Origin: Actinoplanes sp. TFC3
GTDB lineage: Bacteria; Actinomycetota; Actinomycetes; Mycobacteriales; Micromonosporaceae
Reading direction: 5' to 3'
Length of the DNA: 37,143 nucleotides
Assembly: GCF_001553785.1 (NCBI RefSeq)
Contig: NZ_LOJP01000001.1
Span: forward strand, 3,906,691-3,943,833
Under the pieces are notes generated by a model that worked only from the letters and a program-made list of their open reading frames with translations, was not told the origin of the DNA and made no database searches. Position numbers and translations under genes: made by a program. This document shows positions 1-7,803 of this stretch, piece by piece (position 1 is the first letter of the stretch; each line of letters starts with the position of its first letter).

Positions 1-19
1 GCAAGAAAGCGACACCCCC

Positions 20-352
20 ATGCAGGTCTCGGTCGCCCACCACCCGCCCAACACCGCCGTCCTCACGCTACGAGGCTCCCTCGACATCGACACCGCCCCC
101 GCCTTGAAGGCCAACCTCGGCCGCCTGGTCGAACGCCCCACCCCGCACATCGTGGTCGACCTGGCCGACCTCGACTTCTGCGACTCCATGGGCGTGGGCG
201 TCCTGGTCACCGCGCACGGCCGAGCCATGGAAAAGGGCGGCTGGGTCCGCTTGGCCGCGCCGTCGGGCTTCCTGCGCCGGCTGCTCGACACCCTGGGGCT
301 GACCAGCTACCTGTCCCTGCACGAAGACGTCGAAACCGCCCTCAAGGACTGA
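20..352 (+). CDS. STAS-domain anti-sigma factor antagonist
   Basis: 110 aa, the usual size of a stand-alone STAS protein. The hallmark segment, a hydrophobic strand followed by DFCDSMGVGVL (about residues 52-62), contains the DSMG motif. S56 is the expected phosphorylation site for a partner HATPase-type anti-sigma kinase. Known family role: the unphosphorylated protein binds the anti-sigma factor and frees the sigma factor. No kinase or sigma gene is visible nearby; any partner would lie left of the window or elsewhere. The ATG at 20 is preceded by an AAGAAAG-like purine run. The frame is open to the window edge, so a slightly longer protein cannot be excluded. The next gene lies in the same frame right after the TGA (see the findings). 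Confidence 0.9.
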   Translation: MQVSVAHHPPNTAVLTLRGSLDIDTAPALKANLGRLVERPTPHIVVDLADLDFCDSMGVGVLVTAHGRAMEKGGWVRLAAPSGFLRRLLDTLGLTSYLSLHEDVETALKD

Positions 353-421
353 ACGATCCCCCTTCTCGACGACTTCATTCAAGCCAACGCCGACCGCGAC
401 CTCGGCGCGTACGGCATCATC

Positions 422-1258
422 GTGCACCGCGCTGGACTGCCCGACGTCGGGCATCGGTTCCGCTGCGATGATCGGGTCAACCTGTACTCGGTGGCGAAGA
501 CGTTCCCGGCGGTTGCGCTCGGGATGGCCTGCGCCGAGGGACGGCTCGACCTGGATGAGCGGTTCCTCGCGTACTTCCCGGAGCTTGGGCCGGTGGCCGC
601 CGACGGGTTCGCCGAGGTGACGCTGCGGCACTTGGTCACGATGACGAGCGGGACCAGCCACAAGTGGTTTGCGCACGAGCGGATTGATGCGCCGGATCTG
701 TTGCAGGACATCGTGGCGGCGCCGTTGGTGGCTGAGCCGGGTCAGCGGTTTGCCTACACGGGATCCGGGCCGTACGCGCTCGGGCGGGTGGTCGCGCGGG
801 CGACGGGGGCGGACTTGCGGTCGTACCTCATGCCTCGGCTTTTCCGGCCTTTGGATCTGCACGATCCGGCCTGGCATGCGTGTCCGCTCGGATACCCGTT
901 CGCCGAGAGCGAATTGTATCTGCGCACCGGTGAGCTCGCCCGGTTCGCTCAACTGTTGCTGCAGGACGGCGTTTGGAACGGCCGGAGAATTGTGCCGGCA
1001 GGCTGGGTCGAGCGAATGACTGCGGACGCCGTCAGTACGAGCGACAACACCCACGGCAAGCAATTCACCTACGGGTACGGTCTCGGCGTGTGGCTCGACC
1101 GCGGTGGGCGCTGCCGGATGGACGGCCACTTTGGACAGTACGCGGTGATCGATCCGTTATTGCGTGCGGCTGTGACGGTTACTGCCCATTCCGAGGGCGA
1201 CGATCTGCTGCTCGATGCCATCCACGAATTGGTACTGGACCCGATTGCCGGCGCCTGA
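422..1258 (+). CDS. Beta-lactamase-family serine hydrolase, start codon apparently lost
   Basis: 278 aa from the GTG at 422. Class C beta-lactamase/PBP-like fold: SVAK (S23, K26) gives the SxxK nucleophile motif. A Y-T-G-S segment follows near residue 113 and an HFG motif lies near the C-terminus (the HxG/KTG equivalent). The family normally has a strand and helix before SxxK. That segment is present upstream in the same frame (353-421, reading TIPLLDDFIQANADRDLGAYGI), but it contains no ATG, GTG or TTG before running into the STAS stop at 350-352. So 422 is a formal start that cuts into the fold. The true product may start at a rare ATC/ATT codon, be made by readthrough, or be damaged. No signal peptide is visible, so it is probably cytoplasmic; substrate unknown. 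Confidence 0.75.
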   Translation: MHRAGLPDVGHRFRCDDRVNLYSVAKTFPAVALGMACAEGRLDLDERFLAYFPELGPVAADGFAEVTLRHLVTMTSGTSHKWFAHERIDAPDLLQDIVAAPLVAEPGQRFAYTGSGPYALGRVVARATGADLRSYLMPRLFRPLDLHDPAWHACPLGYPFAESELYLRTGELARFAQLLLQDGVWNGRRIVPAGWVERMTADAVSTSDNTHGKQFTYGYGLGVWLDRGGRCRMDGHFGQYAVIDPLLRAAVTVTAHSEGDDLLLDAIHELVLDPIAGA

Positions 1259-1405
1259 GGATTTCCGCCCTTCCCGCGGCGGATTCCTGTTCGGTGACGA
1301 TGCCATGCCCGGGTGTGTCCCTCGGGCTTGCGGGTGGGTTGTGGAGCGAGCCGCCCCGGCGCCGGAGAGTCGGCGGTCGAGGCGGCCCGGGTTCGAGGTC
1401 CGGGG

Positions 1406-2491
1406 TCAGGCCCGGGTGCAGGGGGCGCCGTTGAGGGTGAAGGCCGCGGGGGTGGCGAAGGTGCCGCTGTACGTGCCCTGGAACCCGAACGACTGGCTGC
1501 TGCCGGCCGGGATGGTGGCGTTGAAGGCGACGTTTCTGGCTGTTATCGCGCCCGACGATCCGGTGAGGCCGGCGTTCCACGAGCTGGTGATCGCCTGGCC
1601 GGACGGCAACGTGAAGCCCAGCGTCCAGCCGTTGACCGCCGACGTGCCGGTGTTCGCCACTGTCACGTTTGCCGTGTAGCCGCCCTGCCACTGGTTGGTG
1701 CCGTAGCCAACCTGGCAAGAGGCGGTGGTCGGCGGCGGAGGAGTAGTGGTACCGCCGTTGACCGAGGCGGAGAAGGAGTTCACGGCCAGGCCCGCGCCGC
1801 CGATCCAGGGTTCGAAGCCGGCTTGGATGCTCGTGAGGTACCAGGCGCTGGTGATGGCTCCGCGGTTGCGGACGTCGGTGATGAAGTCCAGGACGCTGAA
1901 GCTCCAACTGGTGATCGGCGCGCTGGCTACGTACGAGATGACGGCATTTGCTCCGTTGCTGCCCTGCCACACCTGCCAGCTACGTCCGCCTATCGTGGCC
2001 GTGCCCACCACCGAGCCGATGGGTTGGATGTTTCCCTGGCGGTTGAACCAGATCATGATTTCCTGCTGGTTCACGCCGTCGGTTTTGGGTTGCGGGTCGA
2101 GCCAGATGTCGTAGGCCGCGTCGTAGGTGGCGCCGCTGACGTAGGTGTAGTCGATGCTGCTGGTGGCGCTGCTGATCTTGCTGACTTGCAGGGGCAGGTT
2201 CGTGCCGGGCGAGCAGTTCGTGTAGTGGCAGCCATAATAGATGGCCGGGTACGAGACGGGGGCGCCGCTGGTGTTGCCGGTGCCCTGCTGGCTGGCGATG
2301 CTGAACCCGGAGCCGGTGACGTTGATGCATTGCTCGGCGCTGGTGCCCCAGCGGTTGTTCATCACCGTGTAGCGCCCGGCCACGGTGGTCGATCCGTACT
2401 GATCGCAGATGCGGGTGTCGGCTTGGGCCTGGGCGGGAACGGCCACGGCGGCGAACGAGGCGGCGAGAAGCAGGGCGAGGAAACGTCTCAC
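1406..2491 (-). CDS. Secreted GH12 endoglucanase with C-terminal CBM2
   Basis: 361 aa from the GTG at 2491. Residues 1-24 form a signal peptide (RR, hydrophobic core, AQA cleavage). The GH12 domain covers about 25-243, with the expected nucleophile E144 in QQEIMIWFN and acid/base E227 in GFEPW. A Thr/Pro linker at about 246-258 leads to a family 2 cellulose-binding module (259-361, starting CQVGYG-NQWQGGY). Role: extracellular hydrolysis of beta-1,4-glucans. The start was chosen because GGAG lies 6 bases before the GTG, and because a longer frame (to 2554) would read through the CebR operator at 2513-2526. The upstream gene on the same strand is the ROK kinase, 75 bp away. CebR-type cellobiose-responsive repression is expected. 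Confidence 0.93.
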   Translation of the reverse strand: MRRFLALLLAASFAAVAVPAQAQADTRICDQYGSTTVAGRYTVMNNRWGTSAEQCINVTGSGFSIASQQGTGNTSGAPVSYPAIYYGCHYTNCSPGTNLPLQVSKISSATSSIDYTYVSGATYDAAYDIWLDPQPKTDGVNQQEIMIWFNRQGNIQPIGSVVGTATIGGRSWQVWQGSNGANAVISYVASAPITSWSFSVLDFITDVRNRGAITSAWYLTSIQAGFEPWIGGAGLAVNSFSASVNGGTTTPPPPTTASCQVGYGTNQWQGGYTANVTVANTGTSAVNGWTLGFTLPSGQAITSSWNAGLTGSSGAITARNVAFNATIPAGSSQSFGFQGTYSGTFATPAAFTLNGAPCTRA

Positions 2492-2512
2492 GGGAAGCTC
2501 CAAACGAGAGGA

Positions 2513-2526
2513 TGGGAGCGCTCCCA
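2513..2526. promoter_or_regulatory. CebR/CelR operator before the cellulase
   Basis: The site reads TGGGAGCGCTCCCA, a perfect 14-bp palindrome. It is the sequence known as the binding site of the LacI-family cellulose regulators CelR (Thermobifida) and CebR (Streptomyces). It ends 21 bases before the cellulase start, where bound repressor would block transcription. The regulator gene is not in the window; the LacI gene at 17356-18372 is expected to read a different operator. This is the only perfect copy I see. Confidence 0.9.
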
Positions 2527-2566
2527 AGCCACGGTACCGAAAGCTCATCGACAAGTGAAGATGTAT

Positions 2567-3607
2567 TCAAGCGGCGACGGTGTCGAGGGCGGCCACTGCC
2601 GCACCTCGCGCGCCGGCCATGTCGAGATCCGGCACCAGCGCGAACGTCGCGGCCTCCTGCTGCTCCCGGCGCAGCTGCGTGTTCTCGCGCACCGTGTTGA
2701 GGAACCACTGCCGGAAGTGCGGTGCCGCTTCCACCACTCCCCCGCCCAGGAAGTACGCGTGCGGATCTGTGAAGTTGGCAGCGATCGTGAACAGCTTGCC
2801 GATCGCCTTGGCCTGCTGACCGAACACCGCCAGGGCCAGCGGGTCCTCCCTCTCCCCGTAGCCGCGCAGCAGCTTGGCCGCCTCGCCGATCGGCTCCTGG
2901 GTGAGCGGGTGGTCCGGGAAACGCTGGAGCCAGTACGGCAGCAGGTTCTTTGCGATGCCGGTCAGCGACGCAATGCTCTCCACGTCGCCCTCGAAACCGC
3001 AGTTGCACAACGGCACGGGCTGGTCCTGCTCCAGCACCCCGTGCAGCGGGATCTGCACGTGCCCGAGCTCACCGGCCATCCCGGCTGCCCCGCTGACCAC
3101 CTTGCCGCCCTCGACCACGCCGCCGCCCAGGCCGGTGCCGACGATGGCGGCCACCGAGGAGGTCAGCGCCGCCTCGGCACCGAAGTGGCGGTGGTGGGCG
3201 TACAGCGCGGCCGCGTTGGCGTCGTTGGCATAGATCACCGGCAGGCCGAGGCGCGCCTCCAGGGCGCCGCGGATGTCGAAGCCGTGCCAGGACACCTGCG
3301 AGAAGTTCGTCGAGCCCTTGGAGGAGATGACCCCGGCGGCCGTCGCCGGGCCCGGGGTGTCCAGCCCGACCGCGCGCACCAGGCTGAGCGGGGTGCTGGT
3401 CAGCTCGAGGATGCCGGTGAACGCCTCGGCGAGGGACTCGACAGCCATCTCGGGGCCGTCCTGCACCCGGCTCGGGTTCTCCACGAGCCGGTCCACCAGG
3501 TATTGCCCGGTGCCGTCCAGGACGGTGGCGTTGTTGCAGGTGCCGCCGTTGTCGAGGCCCACCACGACCCAGGACGCGGGGGTTCGTACCGCATCGATGT
3601 GATCCAC
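2567..3607 (-). CDS. ROK-family sugar kinase
   Basis: 346 aa from the GTG at 3607. The N-terminal ATP-phosphate loop is GLDNGGTCNNATV (17-29). The sugar-binding and catalytic segment ANDANAA has N128/D129, and a GTGLGGGVV phosphate loop lies at about 157-165. The ROK signature continues with GELGHVQI (H183). The zinc motif is CNCGFEGDVES (from C201): the first two cysteines are kept, but the usual next cysteine (CxCGxxGCxE) is D208. Likely role: ATP-dependent phosphorylation of a hexose such as glucose, but the altered zinc motif makes the substrate uncertain. It lies 75 bp upstream of the cellulase on the same strand and divergent from the DUF1800 gene. A longer frame reaching 4030 is shadow sequence from the opposite gene. 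Confidence 0.85.
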   Translation of the reverse strand: MDHIDAVRTPASWVVVGLDNGGTCNNATVLDGTGQYLVDRLVENPSRVQDGPEMAVESLAEAFTGILELTSTPLSLVRAVGLDTPGPATAAGVISSKGSTNFSQVSWHGFDIRGALEARLGLPVIYANDANAAALYAHHRHFGAEAALTSSVAAIVGTGLGGGVVEGGKVVSGAAGMAGELGHVQIPLHGVLEQDQPVPLCNCGFEGDVESIASLTGIAKNLLPYWLQRFPDHPLTQEPIGEAAKLLRGYGEREDPLALAVFGQQAKAIGKLFTIAANFTDPHAYFLGGGVVEAAPHFRQWFLNTVRENTQLRREQQEAATFALVPDLDMAGARGAAVAALDTVAA

Positions 3608-3722
3608 GCAACAGAGCGTACTTCCGAGAGCGCCGCGAAGCGACGGGTGCGAGCGGATTGCAGGTGGTGAGCATTGGGTTGCGCACCCGCTGGAGAAGGC
3701 AACAGCGGCCGAACGGCTGGGC

Positions 3723-5222
3723 ATGAAGACGACTCGCCGGGCCGTTCTTGCCGCCTCCACTGCTGCCGCTGTTGCCGTCGCCGTTGACGCTGCCCCGGCC
3801 GCCGCTGCCGCTGTCCAGCCGGAGATCGACTTCACCCAGCACCTGATCCGCCGCGCCACATTCGGCCCCACCCCGGCCCTGCTGGCCGAGGTCAAGCAGC
3901 TGGGCGCCGAGGGCTGGCTGGACCGCCAGCTCAACCCCGAGGGCCTTGCCGATGCCGATCTGGACGCACTGCTCACGCGCCTGCCACTGGCCAGCGCCGA
4001 CATCGCCACGGTACGAGCAAAGCTCCCCAAGCACTCCTACGACGCCTTCGGTCAGCTCGGTCGCGCCACGGTGGCCCGAGCGGCCTGGAGCAACCGCCAA
4101 CTGTTCGAGGTGACCGCCGCGTTCTGGGCCAACCACCTGCACATCTCCGCACCCTCCAGCGGGGTGTGGGACAGCCGCCCGGACTACGACAAGTCGGTGA
4201 CGCGCCGGCACACGTTCGGCCGGTTCGCCGACATGCTCAAGGCCTCGGCCCGGCACCCGGCGATGCTGACGTACCTGGACAACCGCTCGTCGACCAGGAC
4301 GCTGCCGAACGAGAACTATGCGCGCGAGCTGATGGAGTTGCACACCGTCGGCATGATCTACAGCGAGGCCGACGTCAAGGCGGCCGCCAAGCTGCTCACC
4401 GGGCTCACCGTGACCTCGGCGGGCACGTACACGTACACGGCATCGAAGCACGCGACCGGTGCCGTGCAGATCCTCGGGTTCAGCCACGCGAACGCGACGG
4501 CGGCCGGTGGTGAGGACGCGGCGATGGCGCTGCTGGACTACCTGGCCACGCACCCCGCGACCGCCGAGCGGATCGCGACCAAGCTCTGCGTGCGCTTCGT
4601 GGCCGATGAGGCGCCTGCTTCGCTGGTGGCTGAGCTGGCCAGGATCTACCTCGCCAACGGTACGGCCATTGCCCCCGTTCTCAAGGTGCTCTTCCTCTCC
4701 CCGGAGTTCGCCGCGTCCACCGGCCAGAAGCTGCGCACGCCGTTCGAGGACCTCACCGCCACCCTGCGCGCGCTGGGTCTGGGCCCGGAGAAGTCGGGCA
4801 CCGCCGCCCTCGACGCGCTGTACAACAACCTGGTCAACGCGGGCAACGCGCCCTTGCGGTGGAGCCCGCCCAACGGCTTCCCCGACGTGGCCGCCGCGTG
4901 GGCCTCCCCCTCGGCGTTTCTGATCCGGTGCAACAACCACTTGAACCTCGCGGCCGGTTGGTACCCCAAGCAGCTCACCCGCCCCGCCGACCTGCTCACC
5001 TCCCTCGTGCCCGTGCTGCCCCGCACGTACGGCGACCTGGTCGACGCGCTGGCCGTGCGGCTGACAGGTGCCAAACTTCCCGTCGCGCACACCGCCGCCG
5101 TGCTCAGTGTCGCGGGCAAGCTGCCGACCAGTTCTTTGACCAGCTCCGACAAGGCGCTCGCGGGGCACGTGCCGTACCTGGTGGCCCTCGTGCTCGACGC
5201 GCCGTCCTTCCAGCTGAGGTGA
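3723..5222 (+). CDS. DUF1800 family exported protein
   Basis: 499 aa. The N-terminus TTRRAVLAAS followed by an Ala/Val-rich core to about residue 32 looks like a Tat-type signal. The mature part begins with the family hallmark HLIRRATFGPTPALLAEV, followed by GWLDRQLNP. Further family motifs are FWANHLHIS, the NENYARELMELHT segment, and RWSPPNGFPDVAAAW near the C-terminus. The DUF1800 family is usually encoded next to DUF1501, as here; its biochemical function is unknown to me. The DUF1501 start lies 5 bases after its stop, so the two are almost certainly co-transcribed. The ATG at 3723 has no strong ribosome-binding site, but it starts exactly at the signal peptide. Confidence 0.9.
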   Translation: MKTTRRAVLAASTAAAVAVAVDAAPAAAAAVQPEIDFTQHLIRRATFGPTPALLAEVKQLGAEGWLDRQLNPEGLADADLDALLTRLPLASADIATVRAKLPKHSYDAFGQLGRATVARAAWSNRQLFEVTAAFWANHLHISAPSSGVWDSRPDYDKSVTRRHTFGRFADMLKASARHPAMLTYLDNRSSTRTLPNENYARELMELHTVGMIYSEADVKAAAKLLTGLTVTSAGTYTYTASKHATGAVQILGFSHANATAAGGEDAAMALLDYLATHPATAERIATKLCVRFVADEAPASLVAELARIYLANGTAIAPVLKVLFLSPEFAASTGQKLRTPFEDLTATLRALGLGPEKSGTAALDALYNNLVNAGNAPLRWSPPNGFPDVAAAWASPSAFLIRCNNHLNLAAGWYPKQLTRPADLLTSLVPVLPRTYGDLVDALAVRLTGAKLPVAHTAAVLSVAGKLPTSSLTSSDKALAGHVPYLVALVLDAPSFQLR

Positions 5223-5227
5223 AACCC

Positions 5228-6493
5228 GTGCAGAACTGCTGCGACGAGAACGCCCGTCTGACCCGGCGTGGCCTGCTCGGCCGGGGCGTCGCCATCGGTG
5301 GTGCCGCCGCGCTGACCGGGCTCGTCGGGGAGGGACTGTCGACGCGGCTGGCGTACGCCTCGGGCACCTACACCGGCGACACCGTCGTGGTGCTGTCGCT
5401 GCGCGGTGGCTTCGACGGGTTGTCGGCCATCGCACCGATCGGCGACCCCGGCTACTACCAGGCCCGCCCCAGCATCGCGGTGCCGAAGAGCTCGGTCATC
5501 GCCGGCAACACCATGTTCGGGCTCAACCCGGCGCTCGCCCCGCTGCTGCCCCTGTGGAACGCCGGCAACCTGGCCGCCGTGCACGCGGTCGGCCAGCCCA
5601 ACCCGACCCGCTCGCACTTCGCCGCGATGGAGGAGATGGAACGCGCCGCGGCCGGTACGTCGGTGCGCAGCGGCTGGCTCGACCGCATGCTGGGCATGAG
5701 CGGCGCCACCGGCCCGCTCGCCGGGGTCTCGGTCGGCAACGCGATGCCCGCACGGCTGCTCGCCGGGCCGTCCACCGACGTGTCGATGACCTCGATCGAC
5801 GGGTTCACCCTGGCCGGCGAGGCCGCCAAGCGCCCGATGGCCGCCGCGCTGCGCGCCATGTACAGCGACGCCCCTGACCTGCTCGCCGGTCCCGCACTCG
5901 CCGCCGGCGCCGCGTTGACCGCCACCACCTCGCTGCGCGCCTCGGCGTACGCCCCGGCCAGCGGTGCCGTCTACCCGAAGACGCCGGCGGGGGCCGCACT
6001 GCGCGACGTTGCCCGGCTGATCAAGGCGAACACGGGCCTGGTCGCGGCGGCCGTGGACTCCGGGGACTGGGACATGCACGAGGGCCTGGGCACCGCGGTC
6101 AAGGGCCAGCGCATGTACGACAACCTCGCCGAGGTGTCCTCGGCTCTCGCGGCCTTCGCCACCGACCTCGGCCCGGCCGGCATGGCCAACGTGACGGTGG
6201 TGACGGTCAGCGAGTTCGGCCGCCGGGTCGCCGAGAACGCCTCGCGCGGCGTCGACCACGGCCACGGCAACGCGATGCTGCTGATGGGCGGCGGCATCAA
6301 GGGCGGCACGGTGTACTCGAAGTGGCCCACCCTCGCCCCGGCCGCCCTGGCCGACGGGGACCTGGCCGCGACCACCGACTACCGCTCGGTGATCGGCGAG
6401 ATCCTGCAGAAACGCTGCGGTTTCGGCGCCCTCGACGAGGTCTTCCCCGGCGTCACCCCGTCCAGTTTCGGGTTGGCCGCTGCTCGCTCCTGA
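5228..6493 (+). CDS. DUF1501 family Tat-exported protein
   Basis: 421 aa from the GTG at 5228. A twin-arginine signal, LTRRGLLGRGVAIGGAAAL, lies at about residues 12-30. The core has the DUF1501 pattern (alkaline-phosphatase/sulfatase-like fold): VVLSLRGGFDGLSAI near the N-terminus, PNPTRSHFAAMEEME, GDWDMHEGLG, VTVSEFGRRVAENASRGVDHGHGNAMLLMGG, and a TDYRSV segment near the end. The Asp/His-rich motifs (WDMHE, DHGHG) suggest metal binding, inferred from the fold. It is the usual partner of DUF1800, encoded 5 bases upstream. The serine-hydrolase lipoprotein starts 17 bases downstream, suggesting one operon. Substrate unknown. Confidence 0.9.
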   Translation: MQNCCDENARLTRRGLLGRGVAIGGAAALTGLVGEGLSTRLAYASGTYTGDTVVVLSLRGGFDGLSAIAPIGDPGYYQARPSIAVPKSSVIAGNTMFGLNPALAPLLPLWNAGNLAAVHAVGQPNPTRSHFAAMEEMERAAAGTSVRSGWLDRMLGMSGATGPLAGVSVGNAMPARLLAGPSTDVSMTSIDGFTLAGEAAKRPMAAALRAMYSDAPDLLAGPALAAGAALTATTSLRASAYAPASGAVYPKTPAGAALRDVARLIKANTGLVAAAVDSGDWDMHEGLGTAVKGQRMYDNLAEVSSALAAFATDLGPAGMANVTVVTVSEFGRRVAENASRGVDHGHGNAMLLMGGGIKGGTVYSKWPTLAPAALADGDLAATTDYRSVIGEILQKRCGFGALDEVFPGVTPSSFGLAAARS

Positions 6494-6510
6494 GCTCGTC
6501 TTGTGGCAGC

Positions 6511-7803
6511 ATGCGGCGGGTGCTGATTTCTCGCCGCACCGCCCTCGCCACCGGTCTGACCGCCGCCGTCTCGGCGCTGGCCGGCTGCCGCACGCCGTCG
6601 ACCGACGCCGCCTGGGCCGCGGGCGCCGCCCCGCTGCCGCAGCCGAGCACGAGTCCGGCTCCGCTGGTCAAGCCGGTACCGGTCAGCGGTGTGCGTCCGA
6701 TCCTCAGCAAGTATCTGAAGCCGACGCCGGACAACCCGGAGCACCCGGGCTACGCAGGAGCGGTCGCGCTGGTCACCCAGGGTGGCAGGACCGTGCTGAA
6801 CACCGCGGTCGGGCATGCCGTGCGCTACAAGGCCGGTCCGGTCGAGTTGCCGGCCGCGCAGCGGGTCACCATGCGCAGCGACGCGATCTTCGACCTGGCC
6901 TCGCTGACCAAGGTCTACACCGCGCTGCTCGTCCTGCAGCTCGTCGACCGGGGCACAGTCGACCTCGAAGCGCCGATCAAGACCTATCTGCCGGACTTCA
7001 CGGGTACGAACAAAGCAGCCGTCACCGTCGCGCACCTGCTCGCCCACACGTCTGGGTTGCCGGCCGGCGCCAAGGTCACCGGGTTCGCCGACAACACCGC
7101 GCGCTGGCGCTCGGTCATGACCACCCCACTGGTGTCCGGCGCTGTTCCCGGGGCCACGTTCCGCTACTCCAGCGTCGGGCTGATGGTGCTCGGGCGCCTG
7201 GTCGAGAAGTTGACCGGTGCCACCCTCGACAAGGCGGTGCGCGACAACCTGACCACGCCGCTGGGACTCGAGGACACCGGGTTCAAGCCACTGACCTGGG
7301 TGGCCGACAAGAACCGGCTGGTCGCCACGGACGCGCGGACCTCGCGGGGTCTGCTGCGCGGCACAGTGCACGACGACGTGGCCAACATCCTCGGCGGCGT
7401 GGCCGGGCACGCGGGCATGTTCGCCAGCGCCCGCGACGTCACCGTGATCGGTCAGCTCATGCTCAACGGCGGCACGTACGGCGGCAAGCGGCTGCTGTCG
7501 GCCGAGGTGCTCAAGAAGGCGCTGACCAACGTCAACAAGGGTAAGAAGGCGATCGACCCGGACCGGCCCGGCCGCAGCGCCGACCACGGGCTCGGGGTGG
7601 AGCTGAACCAGCCGTGGTTCATGGGCAAGCTGGCCGCACCGGGCAGCTTCGGGCACACGGGGTTCACGGGAACGAGTCTTCTGGTCGTACCGGACAGGCA
7701 ATTGGTGGTGGCTCTGCTGACGAATCGGGCGCACCCGAACTGGAGCTGGTCCAACCCGGACACTCACCGGGTGGCAGTGCACAACGCGCTCAGCGGCCGC
7801 TGA
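6511..7803 (+). CDS. Beta-lactamase-family serine hydrolase lipoprotein
   Basis: 430 aa. The N-terminus is a lipoprotein signal with an RR pair (SRRTALATGL) and lipobox LAGC (C26), possibly Tat-routed. A Pro/Ser linker runs to about residue 55. Catalytic motifs are S131-L-T-K134 (SxxK), YSS in FRYSSVGLMVLG (YxS/N), and HTGFTG near the C-terminus (HTG/KTG). This places it with EstB-like esterases and class C/PBP-like hydrolases acting at the cell surface. It starts 17 bases after the DUF1501 stop on the same strand, so it is probably the third gene of that export operon. A longer open frame upstream overlaps DUF1501 and was discarded because the ATG at 6511 begins the signal peptide. The 3' end overlaps the convergent TPR gene by 14 bases. 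Confidence 0.9.
   Translation: MRRVLISRRTALATGLTAAVSALAGCRTPSTDAAWAAGAAPLPQPSTSPAPLVKPVPVSGVRPILSKYLKPTPDNPEHPGYAGAVALVTQGGRTVLNTAVGHAVRYKAGPVELPAAQRVTMRSDAIFDLASLTKVYTALLVLQLVDRGTVDLEAPIKTYLPDFTGTNKAAVTVAHLLAHTSGLPAGAKVTGFADNTARWRSVMTTPLVSGAVPGATFRYSSVGLMVLGRLVEKLTGATLDKAVRDNLTTPLGLEDTGFKPLTWVADKNRLVATDARTSRGLLRGTVHDDVANILGGVAGHAGMFASARDVTVIGQLMLNGGTYGGKRLLSAEVLKKALTNVNKGKKAIDPDRPGRSADHGLGVELNQPWFMGKLAAPGSFGHTGFTGTSLLVVPDRQLVVALLTNRAHPNWSWSNPDTHRVAVHNALSGR
7790..7803. repeat. Perfect palindrome shared by two converging gene ends
   Basis: The site reads TCAGCGGCCGCTGA, its own reverse complement. It provides Ser-Gly-Arg-stop to the serine hydrolase on the plus strand and also Ser-Gly-Arg-stop to the TPR gene on the minus strand. 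It contains a NotI-type GCGGCCGC core. It has no loop, so it is a weak terminator candidate on its own. Confidence 0.9.

Noticed and set aside
1385..1405. tRNA T-arm-like GGGTTCGAGGTCC
   Set aside because: No acceptor, D or anticodon arms can be built around it.
1313..3670. Very long plus-strand open frame opposite the cellulase and ROK kinase
   Set aside because: The minus strand carries unmistakable GH12, CBM2 and ROK motifs. The plus frame has no domain and is open only because of GC bias.
3069..5435. 788-codon minus-strand open frame opposite DUF1800
   Set aside because: Arg/Gly-rich translation without motifs; the DUF1800 reading frame on the plus strand is clear.
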